In this document: positions 55,159 to 64,000 of the stretch, in pieces
Position numbering within the stretch: the stretch's first letter is position 1
How the letters are laid out: each line of letters starts with the position of its first letter
Assembly (NCBI GenBank): GCA_910578825.1
Contig: CAJTSB010000003.1
Coordinates: 1 to 64,000, forward strand
From: an uncultured Lachnospiraceae bacterium
Lineage (GTDB): Bacteria > Bacillota > Clostridia > Lachnospirales > Lachnospiraceae
Direction of reading: 5' to 3'
DNA: 64,000 nucleotides
Translations under genes and position numbers: made by a program
The notes under the pieces: model-generated
The model's database searches: none
Told to the model about the DNA's origin: nothing
What the model saw: only the letters and a program-made list of their open reading frames with translations

Positions 55159-56763
55159 TTATCGGTTCGTTTTAATTGCTGCCTCCACAAATCCCTTGAA
55201 CAGCGGATGCGGACGGTTGGGGCGGGATTTCAGCTCCGGATGCGCCTGTGTAGCGACAAACCATGGATGGTCTGTAAGTTCCACCATCTCAACGATTCTT
55301 CCATCCGGTGACAGACCACATAATTTCATGCCATGCTCTGAGAGAACAGAACGATAGTCATTATTGACCTCATAGCGGTGGCGATGTCTTTCGTGTATGG
55401 TATCTTCTCCGTAAACCTGAAAAGCTTTCGATGACTTGTCCAGAACACAGGGATAAGAGCCGAGCCGCAGGGTTCCGCCAATGTCTTCGACGTCGCTCTG
55501 GTCGGGCATCAATGCGATGACCGGATGGGTGGTGTTGGAGTCAAGCTCGATGCTATGTGCATCATGAAAGCCACAGAGATGTCTTGCGCATTCGATGATT
55601 GCCACCTGCATACCAAGACACAGTCCCAGATAGGGAATCTGGCGTTCGCGCGCATATTTTGCGGCTGTAATCATGCCTTCCACACCGCGGTCCCCGAAAC
55701 CGCCGGGCACAAGGATTCCCTGTATATCTCCAAGCGTATCTTCTACGTTATCTTCGTTTAACAATTCAGAGTCTACCCATTTGATATTGACAGTTGCACG
55801 CTCTGCAATGCCGCCGTGTTTCAAGGCTTCCACCACCGATATGTAGGCGTCGTGCAGTGCGGTGTATTTTCCGACAAGTGCGATGGATACTTCTTTATCC
55901 GGGTAGCGAAGTGCATCTACCATATCAATCCAATCGGTTAAATCCGGTTCCGGGCAATCTAAATGAAGGCATTCACATGCCACCTGTGCCAGATTTTCCT
56001 TCTCCATAGCAAGCGGAGCCTCGTAAAGATATTCCACGTCCAGATTCTGCAAGACACGGCTGCAGGGAACATTACAGAATAAGGCAATTTTGTCTTTGAT
56101 TCCCTGGTCTAAAGGATGCTCGGAACGGCAAACAATAATATCAGGCTGAATTCCCATGCCCTGTAATTCCTTGACGCTTGCCTGCGTAGGCTTTGTTTTC
56201 ATTTCACCGGATGCGCTGATGTAGGGAATAAGCGTAACATGAATTAAAATGGCATTTTCGTGCCCTACTTCGTGCTGGAACTGGCGAATGGATTCCAGGA
56301 AAGGCTGGCTTTCCATATCACCTACGGTTCCACCCACCTCGATGATGGCAATATGCGTATCCTCCGTGGTAAAATTCCGGTAAAAGCGGCTTTTGATTTC
56401 GTTTGTAATATGAGGAATTACCTGTACCGTTCCTCCGCCGTAATCACCGCGCCGTTCTTTCTGTAAAACGGACCAGTAAACTTTGCCGGTGGTAACATTG
56501 GAATTTTTTCCCAGATTTTCGTCAATAAATCGCTCGTAATGACCAAGGTCCAAATCAGTTTCTGCGCCGTCATCCGTGACGAATACTTCTCCGTGCTGGA
56601 TTGGATTCATAGTTCCGGGGTCTATATTGATGTAGGGGTCAAATTTCTGCATGGTAACTTTATATCCGCGCGCTTTCAGCAGGCGACCGAGGGAAGCAGC
56701 AGTAATTCCCTTACCGAGACCGGAAACAACACCGCCGGTGACAAAGACGTATTTTACGGGCAT
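55159..56763 (-). CDS. pyrG: CTP synthase
   Basis: The 534-residue enzyme makes CTP from UTP, ATP and glutamine. The synthetase domain (1-270) starts [20 protein letters not shown] with the ATP loop and has [20 protein letters not shown] with the metal-binding residues. The glutaminase domain has the oxyanion segment [12 protein letters not shown], the nucleophile Cys in [13 protein letters not shown], and the catalytic His-Glu pair near the end in THAHPEL-like [21 protein letters not shown] precedes the ATG. It is alone on the minus strand. The gene diverges from ftsH. Confidence 0.98.
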   Translation of the reverse strand: MPVKYVFVTGGVVSGLGKGITAASLGRLLKARGYKVTMQKFDPYINIDPGTMNPIQHGEVFVTDDGAETDLDLGHYERFIDENLGKNSNVTTGKVYWSVLQKERRGDYGGGTVQVIPHITNEIKSRFYRNFTTEDTHIAIIEVGGTVGDMESQPFLESIRQFQHEVGHENAILIHVTLIPYISASGEMKTKPTQASVKELQGMGIQPDIIVCRSEHPLDQGIKDKIALFCNVPCSRVLQNLDVEYLYEAPLAMEKENLAQVACECLHLDCPEPDLTDWIDMVDALRYPDKEVSIALVGKYTALHDAYISVVEALKHGGIAERATVNIKWVDSELLNEDNVEDTLGDIQGILVPGGFGDRGVEGMITAAKYARERQIPYLGLCLGMQVAIIECARHLCGFHDAHSIELDSNTTHPVIALMPDQSDVEDIGGTLRLGSYPCVLDKSSKAFQVYGEDTIHERHRHRYEVNNDYRSVLSEHGMKLCGLSPDGRIVEMVELTDHPWFVATQAHPELKSRPNRPHPLFKGFVEAAIKTNR

Positions 56764-56908
56764 AAGTAATCCTCCTTAAATTATCTGAATAGTTTAATAT
56801 CTGCAATAATTAATATATTATACAACCTAAGCAAAAAGAAATCTAGGACTTTTGAAAAAAACTTTAGAAAAACTTTAGAAAAATATACGGAAAGTTTAGG
56901 AAGAAATA

Positions 56909-56937
56909 TTGATTTTCAAATAAAATGCACATATAAT
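56909..56937 (+). promoter_or_regulatory. Promoter of the ftsH transcript
   Basis: TTGATT (56909-56914) and TATAAT (56932-56937) are 17 bases apart, 48 bases before the ftsH start. Confidence 0.8.
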
Positions 56938-56985
56938 AAAAAGAGTATCGCGAGACAGAGGGCTGCGGTATTCAGGAGGAAATCA

Positions 56986-59547
56986 ATGGAGAACAAAGGA
57001 AACAACAATAATAACAATGGAAGAAAAAACGGCGGTGGCAGTAATAAGAATGGAATGACCGTCATGATTTTTATTTTCGCAGCGCTTTTGGTGCTGTTTT
57101 TGACAAGTCTTTTAAACAGCTGTGCCAGAAATGCAACGAATAAAGAAATCACCTACTCGGAATTTATTAATATGGTAGAAAATGACAAGGTGGAGCAAGT
57201 GAAGTTTACCTCCAACCGGATTAAGATTCTGCCTAAGAGTGAGAATAAACTGTATCGGATTACTTATTATACGGCGGAACTGAACGATGATACTTTGTTG
57301 CCGCTTTTAAGAAAGCATAACGTCAAGTTTGGCGGAACGGTGGAGGATGTGTCTTCTGCGATTTTATGGAATATGGTAAGTTATATCCTGCCGTTGGTTT
57401 TGGTATGGGTTTTGCTGTATTTCCTCATTTTCCGCAAAATGGGCGGCGGCGGCGTTATGGGCGTGGGCAAGACGACAGCCAAGGTCTATGTTGAGAAGTC
57501 CACCGGCGTGACATTTAAGGATGTTGCCGGACAGGATGAGGCGAAGGAATCTTTGCAGGAAGTCGTCGATTTTCTGCACAATCCTAAGAAATATACCGAC
57601 ATCGGAGCGAAACTTCCGAAAGGAGCTCTGTTGGTCGGACCTCCCGGAACCGGTAAGACGTTGCTTGCCAAGGCGGTTGCGGGAGAGGCAAAAGTTCCAT
57701 TTTTCTCTCTGGCAGGTTCGGACTTTGTAGAGATGTTCGTAGGTGTAGGAGCTTCCCGCGTACGCGATTTATTTAAAGAAGCACAGAAACAGGCGCCGTG
57801 TATTATTTTTATTGATGAAATAGATGCGATTGGAAAGAGCCGCGATACCAGATATGGCGGCAATGATGAACGGGAGCAGACGCTCAATCAGCTTTTGGCG
57901 GAGATGGATGGTTTTGATACCTCCAAGGGTCTGCTGATTCTGGCGGCGACTAACCGGCCGGAAGTGTTGGACAAGGCGTTGCTGCGTCCGGGGCGTTTTG
58001 ACCGGAGAATTATCGTGGATAAGCCGGACCTTAAGGGGCGTGTAGATACTCTGAAAGTACATGCCAAAAATGTACTGATGGATGACAGCGTGGATTTGGA
58101 CGCTATCGCGCTTGCTACATCCGGCGCAGTCGGTTCAGACCTTGCCAATATGATTAATGAGGCTGCCATCAATGCGGTGAAACGCGGCAGGAAGTGTGTG
58201 AATCAGGGAGATCTCTTTGAATCCGTGGAAGTGGTTATTGCAGGAAAAGAGAAAAAGGACCGCATCATGAGTTCCAAAGAGAAGAAGATGGTTGCATACC
58301 ATGAGGTAGGCCATGCGTTGGTTACCGCGTTGCAGAAAGATACAGAGCCGGTACAAAAGATTACGATTGTGCCTCGTACCATGGGTGCGTTGGGTTATAC
58401 CATGCAGGTGCCGGAAGAAGAGAAGTATCTGATGACCAAAAACGAGTTGAGAGCGCGGCTTGTCACCTATATGGGAGGGCGTGCCGCAGAAGAAATTATA
58501 TTTGATTCTGTGACGACCGGAGCCTCCAATGATATTGAGCAGGCAACTAAGATTGCAAGGGCGATGGTGACACAGTATGGTATGTCCGACCGGTTCGGAT
58601 TGATGGGACTTGTAACAGTTGAGGATAAATATCTTGATGGCAGGGCCAGTCTCAATTGCGGGGAAGAGACGGCAGCGCAGATAGATCAGGAAGTCATGAA
58701 GATTTTGAAGGACAGTTATGATGAGGCTATCCGCCTGTTGCAGGAGAACCGGGATATTCTGGATGAGATTTCCGGGTATTTGTATGAGCATGAGACGATC
58801 ACGGGTAAGGAATTTATGAAGATTTTCCGCAGATTAAAGGGAATTCCAGAGCCGAAGGAGAAGACAGATGAGAAATTCGAGGAGGATTTCGGAGAAGATG
58901 ACGATTTGGTAGTGAATACGTTGGAAGAGCCGTTACCGGAAGAATTTTTGCGTGGGAGCGGGGAGTTGGAGTCTCAGACGCAAGAAGTGCAAGTGGCAGA
59001 AGATGAAGAATCCGAGACGAATTTGGTTGTGCTTGATTTAGAATTAGAGGACAATGTTGTTGATGATGAGCGTATCGTGGAGATAGAGCCGGAGGAAATT
59101 ATTACAACAGAGCCGGAAGAGGAATCAGACAAATTTGTTGAACTGGAAGAAGAGCCGGAAGAATCTGTAAAACAACAGGAGGAACCAGAGAAACTTATGG
59201 AACCGGAAGAAGAGCCGGAAGAATCTATGGAAGCAGAGGAAGAGCCGGAGGAGACCATGGAACTGGAGGTAGCCATGGAACCAGTGGAAACCATGGAAGC
59301 AGAGGAAGAGCCGGAAGAATCTATGGAACCAGAGAAAGAACTGGAGGAGACCATGGAAGCGGAGGAAGAGTCGGAAGAAACCATGGAGCCAGAGAAAGAA
59401 CCGGAGGAAACCATGGAGCCAGAAGAAGAACCGGAGGAAACCATGGAGCCAGAAGAAGAACCGGAGGAAACCATGGAACCAGAAGAACCGGAGAAACCTA
59501 TGGAACCGGAAGACTATCTGGACAGGTTGTTAAAAGGATTAAAATAA
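56986..59547 (+). CDS. ftsH: ATP-dependent zinc metalloprotease FtsH with long acidic repeat tail
   Basis: FtsH unfolds and degrades membrane and short-lived cytosolic proteins as a hexamer at the membrane. Helices at about 26-46 and 130-150 frame the small outer domain. The AAA module has Walker A GPPGTGKT (218-225), IDEIDAI (Walker B, 276-282) and the arginine finger region RPGRFDRR (334-341). The zinc site is HEVGH (439-443) with the third ligand Asp in SNDIEQ (D516). The normal body ends near residue 625. About 228 further residues form an acidic tail: first mixed, then 10-residue units such as [10 protein letters not shown] from about 710 to 835, ending [11 protein letters not shown]. 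FtsH proteins usually end soon after the protease domain, so this 853-residue form is unusually long. Confidence 0.96.
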   Translation: MENKGNNNNNNGRKNGGGSNKNGMTVMIFIFAALLVLFLTSLLNSCARNATNKEITYSEFINMVENDKVEQVKFTSNRIKILPKSENKLYRITYYTAELNDDTLLPLLRKHNVKFGGTVEDVSSAILWNMVSYILPLVLVWVLLYFLIFRKMGGGGVMGVGKTTAKVYVEKSTGVTFKDVAGQDEAKESLQEVVDFLHNPKKYTDIGAKLPKGALLVGPPGTGKTLLAKAVAGEAKVPFFSLAGSDFVEMFVGVGASRVRDLFKEAQKQAPCIIFIDEIDAIGKSRDTRYGGNDEREQTLNQLLAEMDGFDTSKGLLILAATNRPEVLDKALLRPGRFDRRIIVDKPDLKGRVDTLKVHAKNVLMDDSVDLDAIALATSGAVGSDLANMINEAAINAVKRGRKCVNQGDLFESVEVVIAGKEKKDRIMSSKEKKMVAYHEVGHALVTALQKDTEPVQKITIVPRTMGALGYTMQVPEEEKYLMTKNELRARLVTYMGGRAAEEIIFDSVTTGASNDIEQATKIARAMVTQYGMSDRFGLMGLVTVEDKYLDGRASLNCGEETAAQIDQEVMKILKDSYDEAIRLLQENRDILDEISGYLYEHETITGKEFMKIFRRLKGIPEPKEKTDEKFEEDFGEDDDLVVNTLEEPLPEEFLRGSGELESQTQEVQVAEDEESETNLVVLDLELEDNVVDDERIVEIEPEEIITTEPEEESDKFVELEEEPEESVKQQEEPEKLMEPEEEPEESMEAEEEPEETMELEVAMEPVETMEAEEEPEESMEPEKELEETMEAEEESEETMEPEKEPEETMEPEEEPEETMEPEEEPEETMEPEEPEKPMEPEDYLDRLLKGLK
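59130..59505 (+). repeat. Tandem 30-base repeats in the 3' end of ftsH
   Basis: Units related to GAACCGGAGGAAACCATGGA repeat in frame every 30 bases (in places 21 or 18), most similar to each other from 59390 to 59480. They encode Glu-Pro-rich decapeptides with a Met every ten residues. The near-identical copies point to recent slippage or recombination. Confidence 0.88.
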
Positions 59548-61424
59548 TGTTCGATATTCAGGAAGAATTAAAGAAACTCCCCCAGAAACCGGGAGTATAC
59601 ATTATGCACGACGCCAGGGATGCGATTATCTATATCGGCAAAGCAATCAGTCTTCGCAATCGGGTACGGCAGTATTTCCGTCCCAGCCATAACGAGGGCT
59701 TGAAAAAAGAGCAGATGGTGCGGCAGATTGCCAGATTTGAATATATTATTACGGATTCTGAGCTGGAAGCATTGATTCTGGAGTGTAATCTGATTAAAGA
59801 ACACAGACCGAAATACAATACCATGTTGCGGGATGACAAGACATACCCATATATTAGAGTGACGCTGGGAGAGACATTTCCCAGAGTCCTCTTTTCACGT
59901 CAGATGAAAAAGGATAAGTCGCGGTATTTCGGTCCGTACACCAGCGCGGGTGCGGTCAAGGAGACGATTGAGCTGGTAGGGAAACTCTATTCCCTGAAAA
60001 CATGTAACCGGGTATTGCCGAGAGATATCGGCAAGGAGCGGCCTTGCCTGAACTACCACATTCATCAGTGTATGGCGCCCTGTCAGGGAAATATCAGCAA
60101 AGAGGAGTATCAAAAACAGATCGATCAGGTCATAGAGTTTCTAAATGGCAATTACCAGCCGGTGTTAAGGGAGCTGGAAGAGAAGATGCAGCGGGCGTCT
60201 GAGGATATGAATTTCGAGAAGGCGATTGAGTATCGGGAACTTCTTAAAGCGGTGAAAACGATTGCCCAGAAACAGAAGATTACCAGTTCGGATGGAGAGG
60301 ATAAAGATATCATTGCCATGGCTTCGGATGAGCAGGATGCGGTGGTGCAGGTATTTTTTATTCGAGATGGGAAGCTGATTGGGCGAGACCACTTTCATGT
60401 GAATGTAGGGAGTGAGGATACGAGGGAGCAGGTTCTTGCCACATTTGTAAAACAATTTTATGCCGGAACACCGTTTATTCCGAGGGAACTGATGCTCCAG
60501 GAGGAGATCGGGGAGGCGGAGGTGATTGCGGAATGGCTGGCTCAGAAACGGGGACAGAAAGTCTATATCCGTGTACCCAAAAAGGGTACAAAAGAAAAAC
60601 TGGTGGAGCTGGCAGCGCAGAATGCAGCAATGGTATTGTCTCAGGATAAGGAAAAAATCAAGCGTGAGGAAGGAAGAACCATCGGAGCGCTCAAAGAGAT
60701 TGGACGTTTGCTGGGATTGGAGGAACTCAAACGCGTGGAGGCATATGATATTTCCAATATCAGCGGTTTTGAGTCTGTGGGATCCATGGTTGTGTATGAA
60801 AAGGGAAAGCCGAAACGCAGTGATTATCGTAAATTTAAGTTACGTACGGTGACGGGACCGGATGATTACGGATCCATGTATGAGGTATTGACGCGTCGTT
60901 TTTCTCATGGAATGCGGGAACGGGAGGAGCTAAAAGAACAGAAGATGGAGAATGTATATGGCAGTTTCACGCGTTTTCCCGATTTGATTATGATGGACGG
61001 CGGCAAGGGACAGGTCAACGTGGCATTGCGCGTACTGGAAGAGCTGGGGCTGCATATTCCCGTTTGCGGCATGGTCAAAGATGATAATCACAGGACGCGT
61101 GGGTTATACTACCATAATCAGGAGATTCCCATTGACCGGCATGGAGAAGGCTTTCAGTTAATCACGCGGATTCAGGATGAGGCGCATCGTTTTGCGATTG
61201 AATATCATCGCTCTCTGAGGAGCAAGGAGCAGGTACACTCTGTTCTGGATGATATTCCGGGCATTGGAGCCACCAGGCGCAAGGCGTTGATGAAATCATT
61301 CCAATCCCTGGATGATATCCGTGCGGCGGATGTGGAGACACTTGCCGCCCTTCCGTCCATGAATCAGCAGGCGGCACAGTCGGTTTATGATTTTTTTCAC
61401 AGCGCGGCGGTTGATAGAGAGTAG
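59547..61424 (+). CDS. uvrC: UvrABC nucleotide excision repair endonuclease subunit UvrC
   Basis: The 625-residue nuclease makes both cuts around a DNA lesion. The GIY-YIG domain is at the start ([20 protein letters not shown]). A UvrB-binding motif lies at about 205-240 ([20 protein letters not shown]), then the RNase-H-like 5' nuclease ([20 protein letters not shown], ending [17 protein letters not shown]) and a C-terminal helix-hairpin-helix ([19 protein letters not shown]). The ATG shares its first base with the ftsH stop codon (TAATG), so they are translationally coupled although not functionally related. Confidence 0.97.
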   Translation: MFDIQEELKKLPQKPGVYIMHDARDAIIYIGKAISLRNRVRQYFRPSHNEGLKKEQMVRQIARFEYIITDSELEALILECNLIKEHRPKYNTMLRDDKTYPYIRVTLGETFPRVLFSRQMKKDKSRYFGPYTSAGAVKETIELVGKLYSLKTCNRVLPRDIGKERPCLNYHIHQCMAPCQGNISKEEYQKQIDQVIEFLNGNYQPVLRELEEKMQRASEDMNFEKAIEYRELLKAVKTIAQKQKITSSDGEDKDIIAMASDEQDAVVQVFFIRDGKLIGRDHFHVNVGSEDTREQVLATFVKQFYAGTPFIPRELMLQEEIGEAEVIAEWLAQKRGQKVYIRVPKKGTKEKLVELAAQNAAMVLSQDKEKIKREEGRTIGALKEIGRLLGLEELKRVEAYDISNISGFESVGSMVVYEKGKPKRSDYRKFKLRTVTGPDDYGSMYEVLTRRFSHGMREREELKEQKMENVYGSFTRFPDLIMMDGGKGQVNVALRVLEELGLHIPVCGMVKDDNHRTRGLYYHNQEIPIDRHGEGFQLITRIQDEAHRFAIEYHRSLRSKEQVHSVLDDIPGIGATRRKALMKSFQSLDDIRAADVETLAALPSMNQQAAQSVYDFFHSAAVDRE

Positions 61425-61522
61425 GGTTGTATGATAATATGGCATAAGGAGGAACCACATGAATCCTATCAGTTTCAATTAAGCAAAGTTATTAGCGAGT
61501 GCACGCAGAAAGGAAGATGCAG

Positions 61523-62476
61523 ATGAATAGTGGAAATGGCGTTAGCGTAAAAAAAATTGTGGAAAAATTTAATTTAAAGGTATTGAATCCGGAGGTAGAT
61601 ATCAAGTCGCACAAGGTCACTACGGCGGACGTCAACCGTCCGGCATTGCAGCTGACCGGATATTTTGATTACTTTGATAAGAGCCGGATTGAGATTATCG
61701 GCATGGTAGAATACACTTATATGCAGAAGTTAGAGCAGGATGTGAAACTGGATATTTACAACAAATTCTTTGCGCACAACGTTCCCTGCGTGATTTTCAG
61801 CCGTGATTTGCAGCCGGATGTGGATTTGCTGCGGATTGCAACGGAGAATAAAACACCGGTATTATCCACAGACTATGGAACATCTGCATTTATGGCAGAG
61901 CTGATTTACTATCTGGGTGAAGTGCTTGCTCCCTGTATTTCCATACACGGCGTGCTGGTAGACGTATACGGCGAAGGTCTTCTGATTATGGGTGAGAGCG
62001 GTATCGGTAAGAGTGAAGCTGCGCTGGAATTGATTCGGCGCGGGCACCGTCTCGTGAGCGATGATGTGGTTGAAATCAGCAGAATTAATGAGAATACACT
62101 GGTGGGAACAGCGCCTGACGTTACCAGGTATTTCATTGAACTGCGCGGTGTGGGCATCATTGATGTGAAGACGCTTTACGGCGTAGAGTGCGTCAAGGAG
62201 AAACAGAACATTGACCTTGTAATCAAACTGGAAGACTGGAAGAAAGATAATGAGTACGATCGTATGGGTCTGGAAGAAGAGTACACAGAATTTCTGGGAA
62301 ATAAGGTCGTATGTCATTCCCTGCCGATTCGTCCGGGACGAAATCTTGCCGTTATCTGTGAATCCGCGGCAGTCAACCACAGACAGAAGAAAATGGGATA
62401 CAATGCGGCGCAGGAACTGTATCGCCGCGTGCAGGCAAATCTCCAGAAGAATTCAGAAGAGGAAGATAATGATTAA
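61523..62476 (+). CDS. hprK: HPr kinase/phosphorylase
   Basis: The 317-residue enzyme phosphorylates Ser46 of HPr and so drives carbon catabolite control. The N-terminal domain is about 1-125. The kinase P-loop is GESGIGKSEAALELI, the active His is in DDVVEI-preceding RRGHRLVSDDVVE, and the family signature ELRGVGIIDVKTLYGV is intact. The ATG at 61523 (MNSGNGVSVKKIVEKFN) has GGAAG seven bases upstream; the track-like GTG at 61499 would add eight unlikely residues. It follows uvrC by about 100 bases and precedes an aminopeptidase gene. Confidence 0.96.
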   Translation: MNSGNGVSVKKIVEKFNLKVLNPEVDIKSHKVTTADVNRPALQLTGYFDYFDKSRIEIIGMVEYTYMQKLEQDVKLDIYNKFFAHNVPCVIFSRDLQPDVDLLRIATENKTPVLSTDYGTSAFMAELIYYLGEVLAPCISIHGVLVDVYGEGLLIMGESGIGKSEAALELIRRGHRLVSDDVVEISRINENTLVGTAPDVTRYFIELRGVGIIDVKTLYGVECVKEKQNIDLVIKLEDWKKDNEYDRMGLEEEYTEFLGNKVVCHSLPIRPGRNLAVICESAAVNHRQKKMGYNAAQELYRRVQANLQKNSEEEDND

Positions 62477-62499
62477 GATTCAGGAGGAATGACACGGGA

Positions 62500-63894
62500 A
62501 TGGAACGAAAAAATGCATGGAAGAAGTATCCGGGGGATAAGCGAAAAGAAGTATTTGCCTTCGGGGAAGAATATAAGAAATTTATTTCCGACTGTAAGAC
62601 AGAGCGGGAATGCGTGACTGAACTGGTTGCAAGAGCGGAGGCGGCCGGATTTGAAGATTTGGAGAAAGTAGTTGCGTCCGGACGCAATATTAAAACCGGG
62701 GATAAGCTGTATGCAAAAAATATGGATAAGGCGCTGGCTTTGTTTGTGATTGGAAAGCAGCCGCTGGATGCGGGCATGAATATTCTTGGAGCGCACATTG
62801 ATTCTCCGAGGTTGGATTTGAAACAGGTACCTCTGTATGAAGATACCGAGATGGCTCTTTTGGATACGCATTACTACGGCGGCGTGAAGAAATATCAGTG
62901 GGTCACACTGCCTCTGGCGCTGCATGGCGTAGTAGTAAAAAAAGATGGAACAAAGGTTATGGTGAATATTGGCGAGAAGGAAGACGACCCGGTATTTGGT
63001 ATCAGCGACCTTTTAATCCACCTTGCATCCGAGCAGATGGATAAGAAGGCAGCCAAGGTAATTGAAGGCGAAAATCTGGACGTCCTGGTTGGCAGTATTC
63101 CGTTTGAAACGGAGGATGAGAAAGAGAAGGCGAAGGACGCTGTAAAAACAAATGTACTGAATATTCTCAAAGAACAATATGATATAGAAGAGGAAGATTT
63201 TCTGTCGGCGGAAATCGAGGTAGTGCCTGCCGGAAAAGCAAGGGATTATGGACTTGACCGCAGTATGATTATGGGTTACGGACATGATGACAGAGTATGC
63301 GCATACCCTTCATTTGCAGCGGTTATGGAAGCTGGAGTTTGTGAAAAGACGACCGTATGCCTTCTGGTAGACAAAGAGGAAATTGGAAGCGTAGGAGCAA
63401 CCGGAATGCAGTCGAGATTTTTCTTTTATATGGCGGCAGAGATTATGGAGGCGATGGGTGCGTACAGCCAGGTGAAGTTTCACCGCGCCCTGTCAAATTC
63501 AAAGGTTCTTTCTTCTGATGTAAGCGCGGCTTACGATCCCCTGTATGCGTCTGTGACAGAGAAGAAGAATGGCGCTTATTTCGGAAACGGTCTGGTATTT
63601 AATAAATATACCGGTTCCAGGGGAAAAAGCGGCTCCAATGACGCTAACCCTGAGTATATGGCAGAGTTGAGAAGGATTATGGATGAGAATGACGTATCGT
63701 TCCAGACGTCCGAACTTGGCAAGGTTGACCAGGGCGGCGGTGGAACAATTGCCTACATTCTGGCAAATTATAATATGTCGGTCATCGACAGCGGTGTTGC
63801 TGTGCTGAATATGCATGCGCCGTGGGAAATTATTAGCAAAGTAGATTTGTATGAGGCAAAGCGGGGGTATACCGCATTTTTGAAAGAGGCATAA
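62500..63894 (+). CDS. M18-family aminopeptidase
   Basis: The 464-residue zinc aminopeptidase belongs to family M18, which takes acidic or neutral N-terminal residues off peptides in the cytosol. The first metal ligands are in LGAHIDSPRLDLKQ, the catalytic and bridging acids in LVDKEEIGSVGATGMQS, the Asp ligand in GYGHDDRVCAYPS and the last His in VLNMHAPWEI. The length is normal. AGGAGG lies ten bases before the ATG. murB starts one base after its stop codon, so the two genes are coupled. Confidence 0.93.
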   Translation: MERKNAWKKYPGDKRKEVFAFGEEYKKFISDCKTERECVTELVARAEAAGFEDLEKVVASGRNIKTGDKLYAKNMDKALALFVIGKQPLDAGMNILGAHIDSPRLDLKQVPLYEDTEMALLDTHYYGGVKKYQWVTLPLALHGVVVKKDGTKVMVNIGEKEDDPVFGISDLLIHLASEQMDKKAAKVIEGENLDVLVGSIPFETEDEKEKAKDAVKTNVLNILKEQYDIEEEDFLSAEIEVVPAGKARDYGLDRSMIMGYGHDDRVCAYPSFAAVMEAGVCEKTTVCLLVDKEEIGSVGATGMQSRFFFYMAAEIMEAMGAYSQVKFHRALSNSKVLSSDVSAAYDPLYASVTEKKNGAYFGNGLVFNKYTGSRGKSGSNDANPEYMAELRRIMDENDVSFQTSELGKVDQGGGGTIAYILANYNMSVIDSGVAVLNMHAPWEIISKVDLYEAKRGYTAFLKEA

Positions 63895-63895
63895 A

Positions 63896-64000
63896 TTGAG
63901 CGATAGATTTTGGGAAGAGTTACAGCAGACAGCAGGCAAAGAACAATGTTTCAGGCAGGAAAATATGAGCGCGCACACGACCTTTAAGGTCGGCGGGCCG
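63896..64000 (+). CDS. murB: UDP-N-acetylenolpyruvoylglucosamine reductase, first 35 codons, cut by window edge
   Basis: The open frame starts with TTG at 63896, six bases after AGAGG, and runs off the window. The peptide ends ENMSAHTTFKVGGP, the conserved N-terminal FAD-binding start of MurB (family pattern: ...HTTF+VGGPA). MurB makes UDP-N-acetylmuramate in cell-wall synthesis. The rest of the gene is outside. The identification rests on this short but characteristic segment. Confidence 0.85.
   Translation, partial: MSDRFWEELQQTAGKEQCFRQENMSAHTTFKVGGP

Noticed and set aside
58974..59474. Minus-strand Ser/Gly-rich frame of 166 codons in the ftsH tail
   Set aside because: It is produced by the complement of the Glu-Pro repeat; no independent signals.
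59130..59505. Possible CRISPR or satellite array
   Set aside because: Repeats are in frame, direct and without unique spacers, and keep the ftsH frame open; this is a protein repeat.

Overview
The window looks like chromosomal DNA of a low-to-medium GC Gram-positive anaerobe of the Lachnospiraceae type (Clostridia). The basis is the gene content: a butyryl-CoA:acetate CoA-transferase of the Roseburia/Eubacterium rectale kind, an [FeFe]-hydrogenase maturation GTPase, T-box and SAM-I leaders, HPr kinase, and secreted GH43 enzymes loaded with bacterial Ig-like domains. Ribosome binding sites are strong (AGGAGG type) and sigma-A promoters with 17-bp spacers are easy to see. The species cannot be fixed from the sequence alone.

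Layout. 1-7.7 kb is an accessory patch: the start of an IS256-family transposase cut by the window edge, a small XRE regulator, three broken genes (Rpn-type nuclease tail, frameshifted FMN oxidoreductase, sugar isomerase tail), then a TetR / alpha-beta hydrolase / CPBP / CPBP / TetR group and a PH-SHOCT protein. 7.7-31.5 kb is mainly an arabinan/arabinose locus: a secreted GH43 endo-arabinanase, an unrelated nth-DUF1015 pair, a chemoreceptor followed by a YesN-like AraC response regulator, an AraR-like GntR-LacI repressor, a complete sugar ABC transporter (binding lipoprotein, double ATPase, two permeases), and two convergent paralogous multidomain GH43 proteins. 31.6-38.7 kb holds the butyrate CoA-transferase, a second chemoreceptor, an AIM24 protein, metK under a SAM-I riboswitch, and a dGTPase. 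38.7-41.6 kb is a secreted modular surface protein. 41.6-46.6 kb is a trpCFBAD operon behind a T-box leader, without trpE or trpG. 46.7-64 kb is mostly housekeeping: ybaK, degV, trkA-trkH, a TM1266-type regulator and hydF, two tandem sigma-70-like factors, a HAD phosphatase, pyrG, ftsH with a very long acidic repeat tail, uvrC, hprK, an M18 aminopeptidase, and the first codons of murB.

How it fits together. The two or three GH43 enzymes would cut arabinan outside the cell, the ABC system would import the released sugar, and the AraR-like repressor would probably act on GTACAA-containing sites seen upstream of the transporter and of two GH43 genes. This regulon is inferred from position and motif only. 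The most interesting loose ends are the chemoreceptor-response regulator pair with no histidine kinase, the acidic repeat tail of FtsH, the structured leader in front of ybaK, the tandem sigma factors without an obvious anti-sigma partner, and the T-box leader with two terminator-like hairpins. No CRISPR array, tRNA or rRNA was recognised.
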